From: an uncultured SAR324 cluster bacterium
GTDB taxonomy: Bacteria; SAR324; NAC60-12
Reading direction: 5' to 3'
Assembly (NCBI GenBank): GCA_902564345.1
Contig: CACFAY010000010.1
Coordinates: 1-39,697 of the forward strand
DNA length: 39,697 nt
Below the pieces are notes generated by a model. That model made no database searches, was not told the DNA's origin, and was given only the letters and a program-made list of their open reading frames with translations. Shown one piece after another: positions 9,191 through 16,936 of this stretch. The stretch's first letter is position 1. The number at the start of each line of letters is the position of its first letter. Made by a program: the position numbers and the translations under genes.

Positions 9191-9808
9191 TTACCAGATT
9201 GCTGAAAGTGCGTAAAAAGTGCTTACAATTAAAAAAATAAATACTAAATAACTAAAAATGCGTACCCTTTTCTGAGAAGTTGGTGTTAGTGCAATACCCC
9301 AAGTCATGCAAAATGTATTGAGGCCATTAGAGAAATGAAACACTGCACCGATTACACCCAATACATAAACAGTCTTAGTTATCATTCCAGTTTCAGGGTC
9401 CGTAAATCCACTTGAAAGGTGCTCAAAATGTGTTCCCCACGTACCTTCAATCCAGGGGCCAAGCTTGGCATTCCATATATGTGCAATTATGAAAAGCAGT
9501 ACTCCTATTCCACTTAAGCGCTGAAGCCAGTATAGAAGATGGGAGAAATATGTGTATGAAGGTTGTATTTTATTATCAAAAACCAGAATAACTCCCATAA
9601 TAGAATGCAATAAAAGAGGGATATAAACGACAATTATCAATGCCCACGTTGCAAGGGGACTGTCATAGAAACTATTGACCTCATTATTATATATTTCTGC
9701 ACCGGAATGAAGATATAGCTGCATATATAGATGGTATACAAGAAAAAGCCCAATAGGAACTATCCCTGCTAAACTACTTATTCTGCGTAAAATAAAATGC
9801 GAGTCCAT
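9191..9808 (-). CDS. sdhC: Succinate dehydrogenase cytochrome b558 subunit
   Basis: A 205-residue membrane anchor with five predicted helices. Four histidines lie in helices at residues 26 (FLVYHLYMQ), 68 (PLLLHSIMG), 110 (FIIAHIWN) and 158 (AVFHFSNGLN), close to the four axial haem ligands of the Bacillus diheme cytochrome b558, so two b haems are inferred. Enzymes of this class (menaquinone-type, no SdhD) keep a single anchor, and none is missing here. It is the first gene of sdhCAB and follows a TGn-extended -10 promoter. Confidence 0.93.
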   Translation of the reverse strand: MDSHFILRRISSLAGIVPIGLFLVYHLYMQLYLHSGAEIYNNEVNSFYDSPLATWALIIVVYIPLLLHSIMGVILVFDNKIQPSYTYFSHLLYWLQRLSGIGVLLFIIAHIWNAKLGPWIEGTWGTHFEHLSSGFTDPETGMITKTVYVLGVIGAVFHFSNGLNTFCMTWGIALTPTSQKRVRIFSYLVFIFLIVSTFYALSAIW

Positions 9809-9862
9809 ATACTACGGATCTAATTATTTTAAAACCTATTCCTTAAACCTAAGGTAAACCCT

Positions 9863-9897
9863 AGTATAGCATGAAGGCGAGTCAACTATAAAGTTGA
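9863..9897 (-). promoter_or_regulatory. sdhC extended -10 promoter and adjacent palindrome
   Basis: Read on the minus strand, ATGCTATACT gives an extended -10 (TGC before TATACT, complement at 9863-9868). No good -35 lies at the right spacing, as is common for extended -10 promoters. Just upstream lies a palindrome, TCAACT-TTAT-AGTTGA (9882-9897), overlapping the -35 zone and possibly an operator. The spacing to the sdhC ATG is about 55 bp. Confidence 0.5.
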
Positions 9898-9958
9898 TAT
9901 TTATATGATCTTGGGGGGTAACGCTAATTTTATTTATTCTGCAATCATAAATGATTTT

Positions 9959-10228
9959 TCAACTGGAAGTTTTTTTAGCTAGGGACAGTGCTAAGCGAGA
10001 TTTATATCGTGCTCCGGTACGTTTATGCAGGACACCTTTAGTAACAGCTTTATCTATATTTTTTTGCAAATTGGTATATTCATCTCGTGCTTTCTCTAGA
10101 CTGTCACTTTCTTGAAGAAGTCGAAATTTTTTAATATTTGTTCTAAGATCTGCCCGCATCGAGCGATTATGTAATGTACGTTTTGCCGTCTGTCGAACTC
10201 TTTTAAGAGCTGATTTATGGTTAGCCAT
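9959..10228 (-). CDS. rpsT: 30S ribosomal protein S20
   Basis: An 89-residue Lys/Arg-rich all-helical protein starting MANHKSALKRVRQTAKRTLHNRSMRADL, the usual S20 N-terminus, and ending LALSLAKKTSS. S20 binds 16S rRNA early in 30S assembly. The ATG follows AAAAAAAGGAAAAATCT, a good ribosome binding site. It stands alone between sdhC and rnhB, as S20 usually does. Confidence 0.95.
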   Translation of the reverse strand: MANHKSALKRVRQTAKRTLHNRSMRADLRTNIKKFRLLQESDSLEKARDEYTNLQKNIDKAVTKGVLHKRTGARYKSRLALSLAKKTSS

Positions 10229-10611
10229 AGATTTTTCCTTTTTTTAAAATAGGTTATACAAAAAAAATTTGATTCTTAGTTCTTGCAGTCTAATGCAATG
10301 CAATTCCCTCAAGATTGGGAAGCAATTGGTTGAGTTTTTTTGTCTGTGATAAATTCCTTGTGATTTCTTAGTTTCTTAATTTTTTTGTTCCTAACAAAGA
10401 AAGACAAAGTTTGATTTTACTAAAATCTTTTTTAATTAACAGGATAAATCTCTTACACGCTTGGAGCAACAATATTAATTTCTATAATTATTTATTTGTA
10501 ATAAATTCAAAAATACTTAATTACAAATATTAAAAAACCCACACTCAATTTATTCTCTTTTTTTAACTAGGCATTGCGATTACTTAGTCATAGCATACTC
10601 TTCTGTAAAGG
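10229..10611. other. 383-bp gap between rnhB and rpsT with an AT-rich hairpin
   Basis: No gene is seen. A perfect 10-bp inverted repeat TATTTGTAAT/ATTACAAATA (10493-10502 and 10520-10529, 17-base loop) lies about 85 bp after the rnhB stop, and GATTTTACTAAAATC followed by six T lies near 10415 on the plus strand. Either could end or attenuate transcription. The rpsT promoter should be in the right half. Confidence 0.4.
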
Positions 10612-11226
10612 TTAAAGCCTGAATGAACGCCTATGTATTGGAGACAGTCCGTGTTCGGCAATTGCTTCCCTGTGTTTCCTTGTGGGATAGCCTTTGTGTC
10701 TTTCAAAGCCCCATTTAGGATACATTGCACCAAACTCAACCATCTTTCTATCTCGAGTCACTTTCGCTAAAATCGATGCCGCAGCAATACTTTTGGAAAG
10801 ACAATCACCTTTTACTACTGTCTGACCAAATATGTTAGTGTCCGGATAGTGATTCCCGTCAACAAGGAGATAATCTGGTTCAGGACAGATTAAAGCAGAG
10901 CAACGCTTCATCCCAAGCAAAGTTGCCTGCAGAATATTTAATCGGTCTATATCCTGTGGAGAAATAGAGATTATCTTGAATGCTGAAGACTTTTCACAAA
11001 TCAGATCGTAAAGTTCTTGTCTTTTTTTATATGTAAGCTGTTTTGAATCATTTAGCTCAACCTTCATATTCCAATTGTTCCCTAAAATAACCGCAGCAAC
11101 AACTACTGGCCCTGCTAGAGGACCTCTTCCTGCCTCATCGATACCAGCAATCTTGCTGAATCCACGACTATAAGCCGCATTTTCAAATTCAAGTGTCGGT
11201 CTTAATTTCTTCTGCTGGACGCGCAT
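10612..11226 (-). CDS. rnhB: Ribonuclease HII
   Basis: A 204-residue enzyme cleaving RNA in RNA-DNA hybrids, including single misincorporated ribonucleotides. Motifs: IAGIDEAGRGPLAGPVV (catalytic Asp-Glu), DYLLVDGNH, KGDCLSKSIAAASILAKVTRDR and HKGYPTRKH. ATG at 11226 is chosen over a longer frame because AAGGA lies 8 bases upstream. This start overlaps the end of rplS by 38 bp, which suggests translational coupling. The order rplS-rnhB behind trmD is classic. Confidence 0.94.
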   Translation of the reverse strand: MRVQQKKLRPTLEFENAAYSRGFSKIAGIDEAGRGPLAGPVVVAAVILGNNWNMKVELNDSKQLTYKKRQELYDLICEKSSAFKIISISPQDIDRLNILQATLLGMKRCSALICPEPDYLLVDGNHYPDTNIFGQTVVKGDCLSKSIAAASILAKVTRDRKMVEFGAMYPKWGFERHKGYPTRKHREAIAEHGLSPIHRRSFRL

Positions 11227-11575
11227 TAATACGTTCCTTGATTCGAGCTGCTTTCCCTTTACGTTCACGCAAATAGTAAAGTTTAGATTGACGTACCCTA
11301 CCTATTTTGATTACATCAATACTTTCAATTCTAGGAGAATGAAGTGGAAAAATACGTTCTACTCCATATCCCTGTGTTACTTTACGGACGGTAAAAGTGG
11401 CCTTGTTGTTACGGGCACCTCCGTGTTTGCCGATTATAACTCCCTCAAAAGCCTGAATGCGTTCTTTGTTTCCTTCCGTAATACGGTAATTAACACGAAC
11501 GTTCGAACCTACTCGTAAGTTGGGTAATTCGTTGCGCAATTGAGATTGCTCTGTTAGTTCCATTGCAGTAGACAT
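11189..11575 (-). CDS. rplS: 50S ribosomal protein L19
   Basis: A 128-residue protein at the 30S-50S interface. It has the L19 core VRVNYRITEGNKERIQAFEGVIIGKHGGARNNKATFTVRKVTQGYGVERIFPLHSPRIESI and KLYYLRERKGKAARIKER. The C-terminal tail overlaps the rnhB start. It is part of ffh-rpsP-rimM-trmD-rplS-rnhB. Confidence 0.96.
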   Translation of the reverse strand: MSTAMELTEQSQLRNELPNLRVGSNVRVNYRITEGNKERIQAFEGVIIGKHGGARNNKATFTVRKVTQGYGVERIFPLHSPRIESIDVIKIGRVRQSKLYYLRERKGKAARIKERINARPAEEIKTDT

Positions 11576-11697
11576 TGTTTATTTCCGATGAAAAAGTTTA
11601 TTGTTAAATCTGATAAAATAATTTCAGAATTATTTGTTATTTACTTAATAATACTCCTATCTAGTTTGAGAAAACTTTATTAAATTGACAGAATTCT

Positions 11698-12384
11698 TCA
11701 AATTAAATCAGGACGTCTTTTTTTTGTACGTGTCTTAGCTTGCTCTTGGCGCCATTGGGCAATTTTTTCATGATTACCAGACAACAAATCTTCCGGAACA
11801 TTCATGTTAGCAAAACTTGCTGGACGTGTATATTGTGGATACTCCAACAGAGATTGAGAAAATGATTCCTGTTCAGTTGATCTATGATTGCCTAGAAATC
11901 CAGGTAGAAGTCGGCTGACAGATTCAATTATAGCCATAGAAATAACTTCACCACCCATACAAACAAAATCACCACCCGATATTTCCTCATCCACCAGACT
12001 TCTTATTCTTTCATCAAAACCTTCATAACGTCCGCAAACCAATGTCAGAACTGAATTTTTTTGACTCAGTTCCTTTGCCTTTTTTTGAGTAAAGGTCTTA
12101 CCTTGGGGTGAAATTAATATTGTATGTGTTTCACGCCCCTGATTTAGGTGAAAATTTTTTTGTTCCTTAAGCGTTAAATAAACAGGCTCAATTCGCAGAA
12201 CCATTCCAGGCCCACCGCCATATGGTGAATCATCGACTTGAAGGTGCTTCCCAAGCCCGTTTTTGCGAAAATTTACAAGACTGACATCCAAAAGTCCCTT
12301 TGCAATTGCAAGCCTAATCAAACTTTCTTCAAGGAAAGAATAAAAAATTTCGGGGAATAATGTCAGAACCTCGAAGCGCAACAT
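11698..12384 (-). CDS. trmD: tRNA (guanine-N1)-methyltransferase
   Basis: A 228-residue SPOUT enzyme methylating G37 of tRNAs to prevent frameshifting. It shows MLRFEVLTLFPEIF, DDSPYGGGPGMVLRIEP, the trefoil-knot AdoMet loop LVCGRYEGFDERI, then EISGGDFVCMGGEVISM in place of the common EISIGDYVLTGGEL, and LLEYPQYTRP. It is 8 bp downstream of rimM and 122 bp before rplS. Confidence 0.95.
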   Translation of the reverse strand: MLRFEVLTLFPEIFYSFLEESLIRLAIAKGLLDVSLVNFRKNGLGKHLQVDDSPYGGGPGMVLRIEPVYLTLKEQKNFHLNQGRETHTILISPQGKTFTQKKAKELSQKNSVLTLVCGRYEGFDERIRSLVDEEISGGDFVCMGGEVISMAIIESVSRLLPGFLGNHRSTEQESFSQSLLEYPQYTRPASFANMNVPEDLLSGNHEKIAQWRQEQAKTRTKKRRPDLI

Positions 12385-12392
12385 GTCTCTCT

Positions 12393-12923
12393 TCAGCTGG
12401 TATCAATTAATCCCGGTAAAGGGTCGATGATCATTCTTTGTGTTGCAACATTTAGTTCAAGCACTACATGTGTAACATCTGGGACCAAAAAAGCCGAACT
12501 TCCATTACTTACTTCATAGACGTTGTTTGCACCAGTTTCCATGACATCGGTTATTTTTCCTAAAATTTTGCCTTTTTGATCTTCTACTCGACAGCCTATA
12601 ATCTTATGTAAAAATATCTCATTGTTCTCGAGAGGTTTCAATTGATTGTCAGGCAAAAGTAATCTAGAGCCCTTAATAACTTCGGCCTCGTTGCGGGAAT
12701 TAATTTCATCAAAAAGAATAATCCAACAATTTTTTGACTGGTAAATGTGTATTATATCTAAGGGACTTAAAATTTCATCTTTCTCAATAAAAAATGTCTT
12801 CTTTTCAAGATAATATTCTGGCGCATTGGTAACATACCTTGCCTTGATTGCCCCTTTTATACCATGAGCTCCAACAATGGTGGCAATCCACGTATGCTCA
12901 TCATAATCATTATAATTAGTCAT
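12393..12923 (-). CDS. rimM: 16S rRNA processing protein RimM
   Basis: A 176-residue 30S maturation factor. The N-terminal RimM barrel has WIATIVGAHGIKGAIKARYVT and the C-terminal PRC barrel has IIGCRVEDQKGKILGKITDVMETGANNVYEV and FLVPDVTHVVLELN. It lies between rpsP and trmD, the conserved position. Confidence 0.93.
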   Translation of the reverse strand: MTNYNDYDEHTWIATIVGAHGIKGAIKARYVTNAPEYYLEKKTFFIEKDEILSPLDIIHIYQSKNCWIILFDEINSRNEAEVIKGSRLLLPDNQLKPLENNEIFLHKIIGCRVEDQKGKILGKITDVMETGANNVYEVSNGSSAFLVPDVTHVVLELNVATQRMIIDPLPGLIDTS

Positions 12924-12965
12924 TTCGGCCTTTATCGATAAATACGATAAACTCCGCTAAGCTTT

Positions 12966-13208
12966 TTATATCTTGATATTAGCCAGCTTCATTAATTTAC
13001 CAACCCGGTCACTGGGTTGAGCTCCAACAGAAAGCCAGTGCTTTAGGCGCTCTGCATCAATCTCAAAACGATTCTCCTTGACCATAGGATTATAAAATCC
13101 AATGCGCTCAAGATATCGGCCGTCGCGTTTACAGCGCTGGTCTGCAACTATAATTCGGTAGTAGGGTTTCTTTTTTGCGCCACCTCTGGCGAGACGAATT
13201 CTTACCAT
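12966..13208 (-). CDS. rpsP: 30S ribosomal protein S16
   Basis: An 80-residue protein with the S16 start MVRIRLARGGAKKKPYYRIIVADQ and LERIGFYNPM, needed in 30S assembly. The length is typical. It lies 83 bp after ffh and 42 bp before rimM. Confidence 0.96.
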   Translation of the reverse strand: MVRIRLARGGAKKKPYYRIIVADQRCKRDGRYLERIGFYNPMVKENRFEIDAERLKHWLSVGAQPSDRVGKLMKLANIKI

Positions 13209-13291
13209 GTTAAATATTGCTAATATTTCTGTTTAAGTTTTGTACAAGCTAAAGGTAAAATTTGTTGAAAAAATGAAATAATTGTCAACAT

Positions 13292-14632
13292 CTAGCTAGG
13301 AATCATGTCCTGCATCATACGCATAGCCTTGCCAGGGCTAGAAACCTTTGACAGTTTCTGCATCATTTTTCGCATTTGGGCAAATTGCTTAAGCAGGCGA
13401 TTTATTTCACTAACAGTTGTACCACTTCCTTTGGCTACTCTTAACCTTCGTGAACCATTCATAAGCTTATGATTTATCCTTTCCTTAATTGTCATCGAAG
13501 AAATGATGGCATCGATCTTAACTAGTTTTTGGTCATCAATGTTGGCATCGTGCATTGCCGAATTGTTCATTCCTGGCAACATGCCTAAAACATCCTTCAT
13601 GGAGCCAATTTTTCGCATCGAACGCAACTGTTCTCTGAAATCTTCAAGTGTAAATTCGTTGCTCCTTAACTTTTTCTGCATCTGTAGGGCTTCACGTTCG
13701 CTGAAAGAATCTTCTACTTTTTCTATCAGGGAGAGCATATCGCCCATTCCCAAAATTCTCGAAGCAATTCGCTCTGGGTGAAATGCTTCAAGATTTTCCA
13801 GCTTCTCTCCAACAGCAAGAAACTTTATCGGTTTTTGGGTGATTGCTCTAATTGACAGGGCAGCTCCACCGCGAGCATCTCCATCCATTTTGGTCAAAAT
13901 CACTCCGGATATGTCTAGGCTTTCATTAAAGCCATTTGCCACATTGACGGCCTCCTGTCCTGTCATTGCGTCTGCGACAAATATAATTTCATGAGGCAGT
14001 ATGGATAATTTAATTCTTCTTAATTCATCCATTAATCCCTCATCCAAATGCAAACGACCCGCAGTATCAATAAAAACTATTTCAGCTTCTTGTTGCTTTG
14101 CCTCGTTCAAGCCAAGTTTAACTATATCCAAGGGTTTCTGATTATTGCGAGACTGGTAACAGGAAATATCTAAAGTGTCTGCCAAAACTTGAAGTTGTTC
14201 AATTGCCGCAGGCCGGTAAATATCTGCAGGAATTAAATATGGTCTTTTGCCTTCTGATTGGAAATGCTTGGCCAACTTCCCCACAGAAGAGGTTTTTCCT
14301 GATCCCTGCAGGCCAACCATCATTACTATCAAAGGGGTATCTTGCGTTTCAGCAAAACCTGAATTTGCGCCCCCCAACATTTCTGTTAACTCTTCATTAA
14401 CAATTTTGATAAATTGCTGTCCTGGAGTAAGGCTGGATTGTACTTCCTGACCAATAGCTCTTTCTTTAACAGAGCGCAGAAAAGCCTTGACCACCCTAAA
14501 ATTTACGTCTGCCTCAAGCAGCGCCATTTTGACGCGATCTAGAGTTTGGTTTAGGTTCTCTTCGGTTAGGCGTCCTTGTCCTCGAACTTTGCGTAGGGTG
14601 TTAGATAATTTTGTAGAAAGCGTTTCAAACAT
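13292..14632 (-). CDS. ffh: Signal recognition particle protein
   Basis: A 446-residue SRP GTPase that binds signal peptides and SRP RNA and delivers ribosomes to FtsY. ATG at 14632 (MFETLSTKLSNTLRKV) is preferred over a GTG nine codons earlier because it matches the family N-terminus. NG domain: MVGLQGSGKTSSVGKLA (P-loop), DTAGRLHLDEGLM, TKMDGDARGGAALS. The Met-rich M domain runs from about 320 to the end (GMLPGMNNSAMHD, FAQMRKMMQKLSK, MRMMQDMIPS). It heads the ffh-rpsP-rimM-trmD-rplS-rnhB operon. Confidence 0.95.
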   Translation of the reverse strand: MFETLSTKLSNTLRKVRGQGRLTEENLNQTLDRVKMALLEADVNFRVVKAFLRSVKERAIGQEVQSSLTPGQQFIKIVNEELTEMLGGANSGFAETQDTPLIVMMVGLQGSGKTSSVGKLAKHFQSEGKRPYLIPADIYRPAAIEQLQVLADTLDISCYQSRNNQKPLDIVKLGLNEAKQQEAEIVFIDTAGRLHLDEGLMDELRRIKLSILPHEIIFVADAMTGQEAVNVANGFNESLDISGVILTKMDGDARGGAALSIRAITQKPIKFLAVGEKLENLEAFHPERIASRILGMGDMLSLIEKVEDSFSEREALQMQKKLRSNEFTLEDFREQLRSMRKIGSMKDVLGMLPGMNNSAMHDANIDDQKLVKIDAIISSMTIKERINHKLMNGSRRLRVAKGSGTTVSEINRLLKQFAQMRKMMQKLSKVSSPGKAMRMMQDMIPS

Positions 14633-14662
14633 AAAAGTTAATTGCAGATAGATCAACACACC

Positions 14663-14692
14663 ATTAAATCAAATAATTAGCGTAGTTGTCAA
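14663..14692 (-). promoter_or_regulatory. Sigma70-type promoter for the ffh operon
   Basis: On the minus strand a perfect -35 TTGACA (14687-14692) is followed after 18 bases by TTTAAT (14663-14668, one mismatch to TATAAT). It lies about 30 bp upstream of the ffh ATG, so the leader would be short. Confidence 0.6.
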
Positions 14693-14859
14693 ATTATTTT
14701 CTACACAAATTAATTTAGGAAAAAATAGACATTTTTTGAATATTTTGGAATGTTAAATAAGGAAATATTTTTTTGGTTAAACATTTTTTAGAATTTTAAG
14801 ATTAACTCTATCACGTTTTGATTTAATTTCCTTTAAGGAAGTCTTTTGAATGGAAGGTA

Positions 14860-15201
14860 TTATTTCCAGAAATCAGTGCGAATTTTCTTTTTCTTATGGC
14901 GGGGTAGTTTAAAAAGTGGCTCAGGTTTGTAGGGAACATTTTCCTTAGTTTTTTTTATAGTTTTGTGACGAAGTGATGTTGGCTGATATTCTATTTCCAA
15001 AAATGTGGGACCAGTTCCTTTATTTCGTGTTTCAGTCATTGATAAGTTGTAGCGAGGAACGACAGTTTGAAACTGTGTTGTAAATACAGCTGTTGTAGGT
15101 GTGACCTTATCTTTTTTCCCGTCTACATAAGTAGGATAAAAATTTGTGGTTGCCTCCAATCTTTTCCATTTGGCTTTGCGGCGTATGTTTTCATTACTCA
15201 T
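14860..15201 (-). CDS. Small basic protein of unknown function
   Basis: A 113-residue protein beginning MSNENIRRKAKWKRLEATTNFYP and ending RHKKKKIRTDFWK. It is strongly basic at both ends, has no signal peptide or helix for the membrane, and has a central Thr/Pro-rich strand (PTTAVFTTQFQTVVPRYNL). I do not recognise it. The basic ends would fit nucleic-acid or ribosome contact, but that is a guess. It is divergent from ispH and upstream of ffh. Confidence 0.55.
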   Translation of the reverse strand: MSNENIRRKAKWKRLEATTNFYPTYVDGKKDKVTPTTAVFTTQFQTVVPRYNLSMTETRNKGTGPTFLEIEYQPTSLRHKTIKKTKENVPYKPEPLFKLPRHKKKKIRTDFWK

Positions 15202-15319
15202 TGCTTGGAGTTTACTTTGAAGTTTTTGTCACTTTTGAGCAGACAGATTGAAATGTTTTTCATTCCTTTATAGAATTATTAGAGCAAAATGCAAACCATA
15301 TAATCTGTACTTACTGAAA

Positions 15320-16276
15320 ATGGATCTAAAAAAACCATCTGAGACTATTGAACTTGTACTTGCGAGTCCTCGTGGATTCTGTGCTGGTGTGGACCGCGCC
15401 ATAACAATTGTTGAAAAAGCATTGCAAAAATATGGTTCTCCAATTTATGTCCAGCATGAGATAGTGCACAATAAACATGTAGTGCAACGTCTTCGAGAGA
15501 GAGGTGCGATTTTTGTAGAAAATATTAACGAAATTCCTTTGGGTTCACGCGCAATTTACTCTGCTCATGGGGTGTCTCCTGTGGTTCGTAAAATAGCTGA
15601 AAAAAGGAAATTAAAGGTTTTGGATGCAACCTGTCCGCTTGTAACAAAAGTGCATGGAGAAGCGCAGCGTTATGCCCAGAAAGATTTCACAATAATTCTT
15701 ATTGGTCACCATAAACATGTTGAGGTTCAAGGCACTGTAGGTGAGGCTCCAGAGAGAATTATTGTAGTGGGGAATCTAGGTGAGGTTCAAAAATTGGTGG
15801 TTCAGGATGAAAATAAGGTAGGTTATATAACTCAAACAACTTTGTCCCTTGATGATACTGCAGAAATTATTAGTGCACTGAAAAAGCGATTCCCAAAAAT
15901 CCAGAGTCCTGCAAAAAACGATATTTGCTATGCCACACAAAATCGTCAGAATGCGGTCAAGGCATTAAGTAAAGAAGTGGACCTAGTCATTGTTGTTGGA
16001 GCACCAAACAGTTCAAACTCAGTGCGCCTATTAGAAGTTGCAAAGTCAACTGGAGTGAAAGCACGCAGAATAGAATCAGAGCAAGAATTAAATCCCAACT
16101 GGTTTAAAGGAATAAAGAGGATTGGTGTAACAGCTGGAGCATCTGCTCCTGAAGATATTCTGCAAGGAGTTGTTTCTGGACTAAAGAAAATATTTTCTTC
16201 AAGTCAGGTAAGGGACCTTAAAATAGTTCAGGAGAATGTTACTTTTGCTCTGCCTGCAGTTTTAAGAAGTGATTAA
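15320..16276 (+). CDS. ispH: 4-hydroxy-3-methylbut-2-enyl diphosphate reductase
   Basis: A 318-residue [4Fe-4S] enzyme, the last step of the MEP pathway to IPP and DMAPP. Cluster cysteines are in SPRGFCAGVDRA, LDATCPLVTKVH and NDICYATQNRQ. EIVHNKHVV, IGHHKHVEVQGTVGEAP and GAPNSSNSVRL supply the known substrate-binding His, Glu, Ser and Asn. ATG at 15320 gives the usual length; an upstream TTG-type extension has no support. It is the only long plus-strand gene in the first 26 kb. Its 3' end overlaps the ITPase gene by 38 bp. Confidence 0.95.
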   Translation: MDLKKPSETIELVLASPRGFCAGVDRAITIVEKALQKYGSPIYVQHEIVHNKHVVQRLRERGAIFVENINEIPLGSRAIYSAHGVSPVVRKIAEKRKLKVLDATCPLVTKVHGEAQRYAQKDFTIILIGHHKHVEVQGTVGEAPERIIVVGNLGEVQKLVVQDENKVGYITQTTLSLDDTAEIISALKKRFPKIQSPAKNDICYATQNRQNAVKALSKEVDLVIVVGAPNSSNSVRLLEVAKSTGVKARRIESEQELNPNWFKGIKRIGVTAGASAPEDILQGVVSGLKKIFSSSQVRDLKIVQENVTFALPAVLRSD

Positions 16277-16793
16277 ATTTTTGTACAGCCACTCCACGTG
16301 GTGAAATTTCATTTTTTTCATGTGAGGACATTTCACCAAATGTTTTTTGGCATCCTTCAGGAAGGAAAATTGAATCCCATCCAAAATTCTGGGAACCTCT
16401 TGGATTAACTATAAAGCCTTTAACTTTTCCTTCAAACATTTGCATGCTTTTCCCGTCTTGAGTGAAACCCAAACAACAGGTAGCACTGGCAGAGTTATTG
16501 TTGAATTCATCTAATGCCCTAACCATTCCTGATAAGCCTAGATTCTTAAGAAAAAATTTAACCAGTGGCCCAGGGAGTTTATTCCAAGCCACAAAATAAA
16601 GGGAGGTGTCTTCTACTATGACTGGTGACTTAACAAGTTCGTATGCTTGTTGGAGTTTAAACTTTACCAAATCTTGGAGATCAGTGGTTTGTATTTCTTT
16701 TAAATCAAACTCAATTTGAGACAAATGGCACTCTAAAAGCTGAGATAATTCTCGGAATTTGTTGGAGTTGGAAGTAACGAAATGAAGATTCAA
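16239..16793 (-). CDS. rdgB: Non-canonical purine NTP pyrophosphatase (ITPase/HAM1 family)
   Basis: A 184-residue enzyme that hydrolyses dITP/ITP/XTP to monophosphates, cleansing the nucleotide pool. Motifs: FVTSNSNKFRE at the start, VIVEDTSLYF, NKLPGPLVKFFLKNLG, MFEGKVKGFIV, FGWDSIFLPEG, TFGEMSSHEKNEISPRG. The PGPLVKFF pattern and short length are closer to the archaeal/eukaryotic ITPA branch than to E. coli RdgB (an observation from pattern, not an alignment). It overlaps the end of ispH tail to tail. Confidence 0.88.
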   Translation of the reverse strand: MNLHFVTSNSNKFRELSQLLECHLSQIEFDLKEIQTTDLQDLVKFKLQQAYELVKSPVIVEDTSLYFVAWNKLPGPLVKFFLKNLGLSGMVRALDEFNNNSASATCCLGFTQDGKSMQMFEGKVKGFIVNPRGSQNFGWDSIFLPEGCQKTFGEMSSHEKNEISPRGVAVQKFNHFLKLQAEQK

Positions 16794-16936
16794 AAGTTTG
16801 ATTAGTCTTTTTGAATATTTTTGTGTATTTAAAACTTTAAAGAAGGTACTAAAATCACATATTTTTTTGTGAAAGGGAATAAATTAAAGTTAGTTTTTTG
16901 TAAGTTTATAACGATATAAACAAAATATTTATCCAC

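Noticed and set aside
16239-16276. Tail-to-tail overlap of ispH and the ITPase gene as a special antisense control
   Set aside because: A 38-bp convergent overlap is common in compact genomes, and both stop codons give normal protein lengths.
16904-16921. 7-bp hairpin GTTTATA/TATAAAC after the acyl-CoA dehydrogenase gene
   Set aside because: No T run follows it on the minus strand, so it is not a convincing intrinsic terminator.
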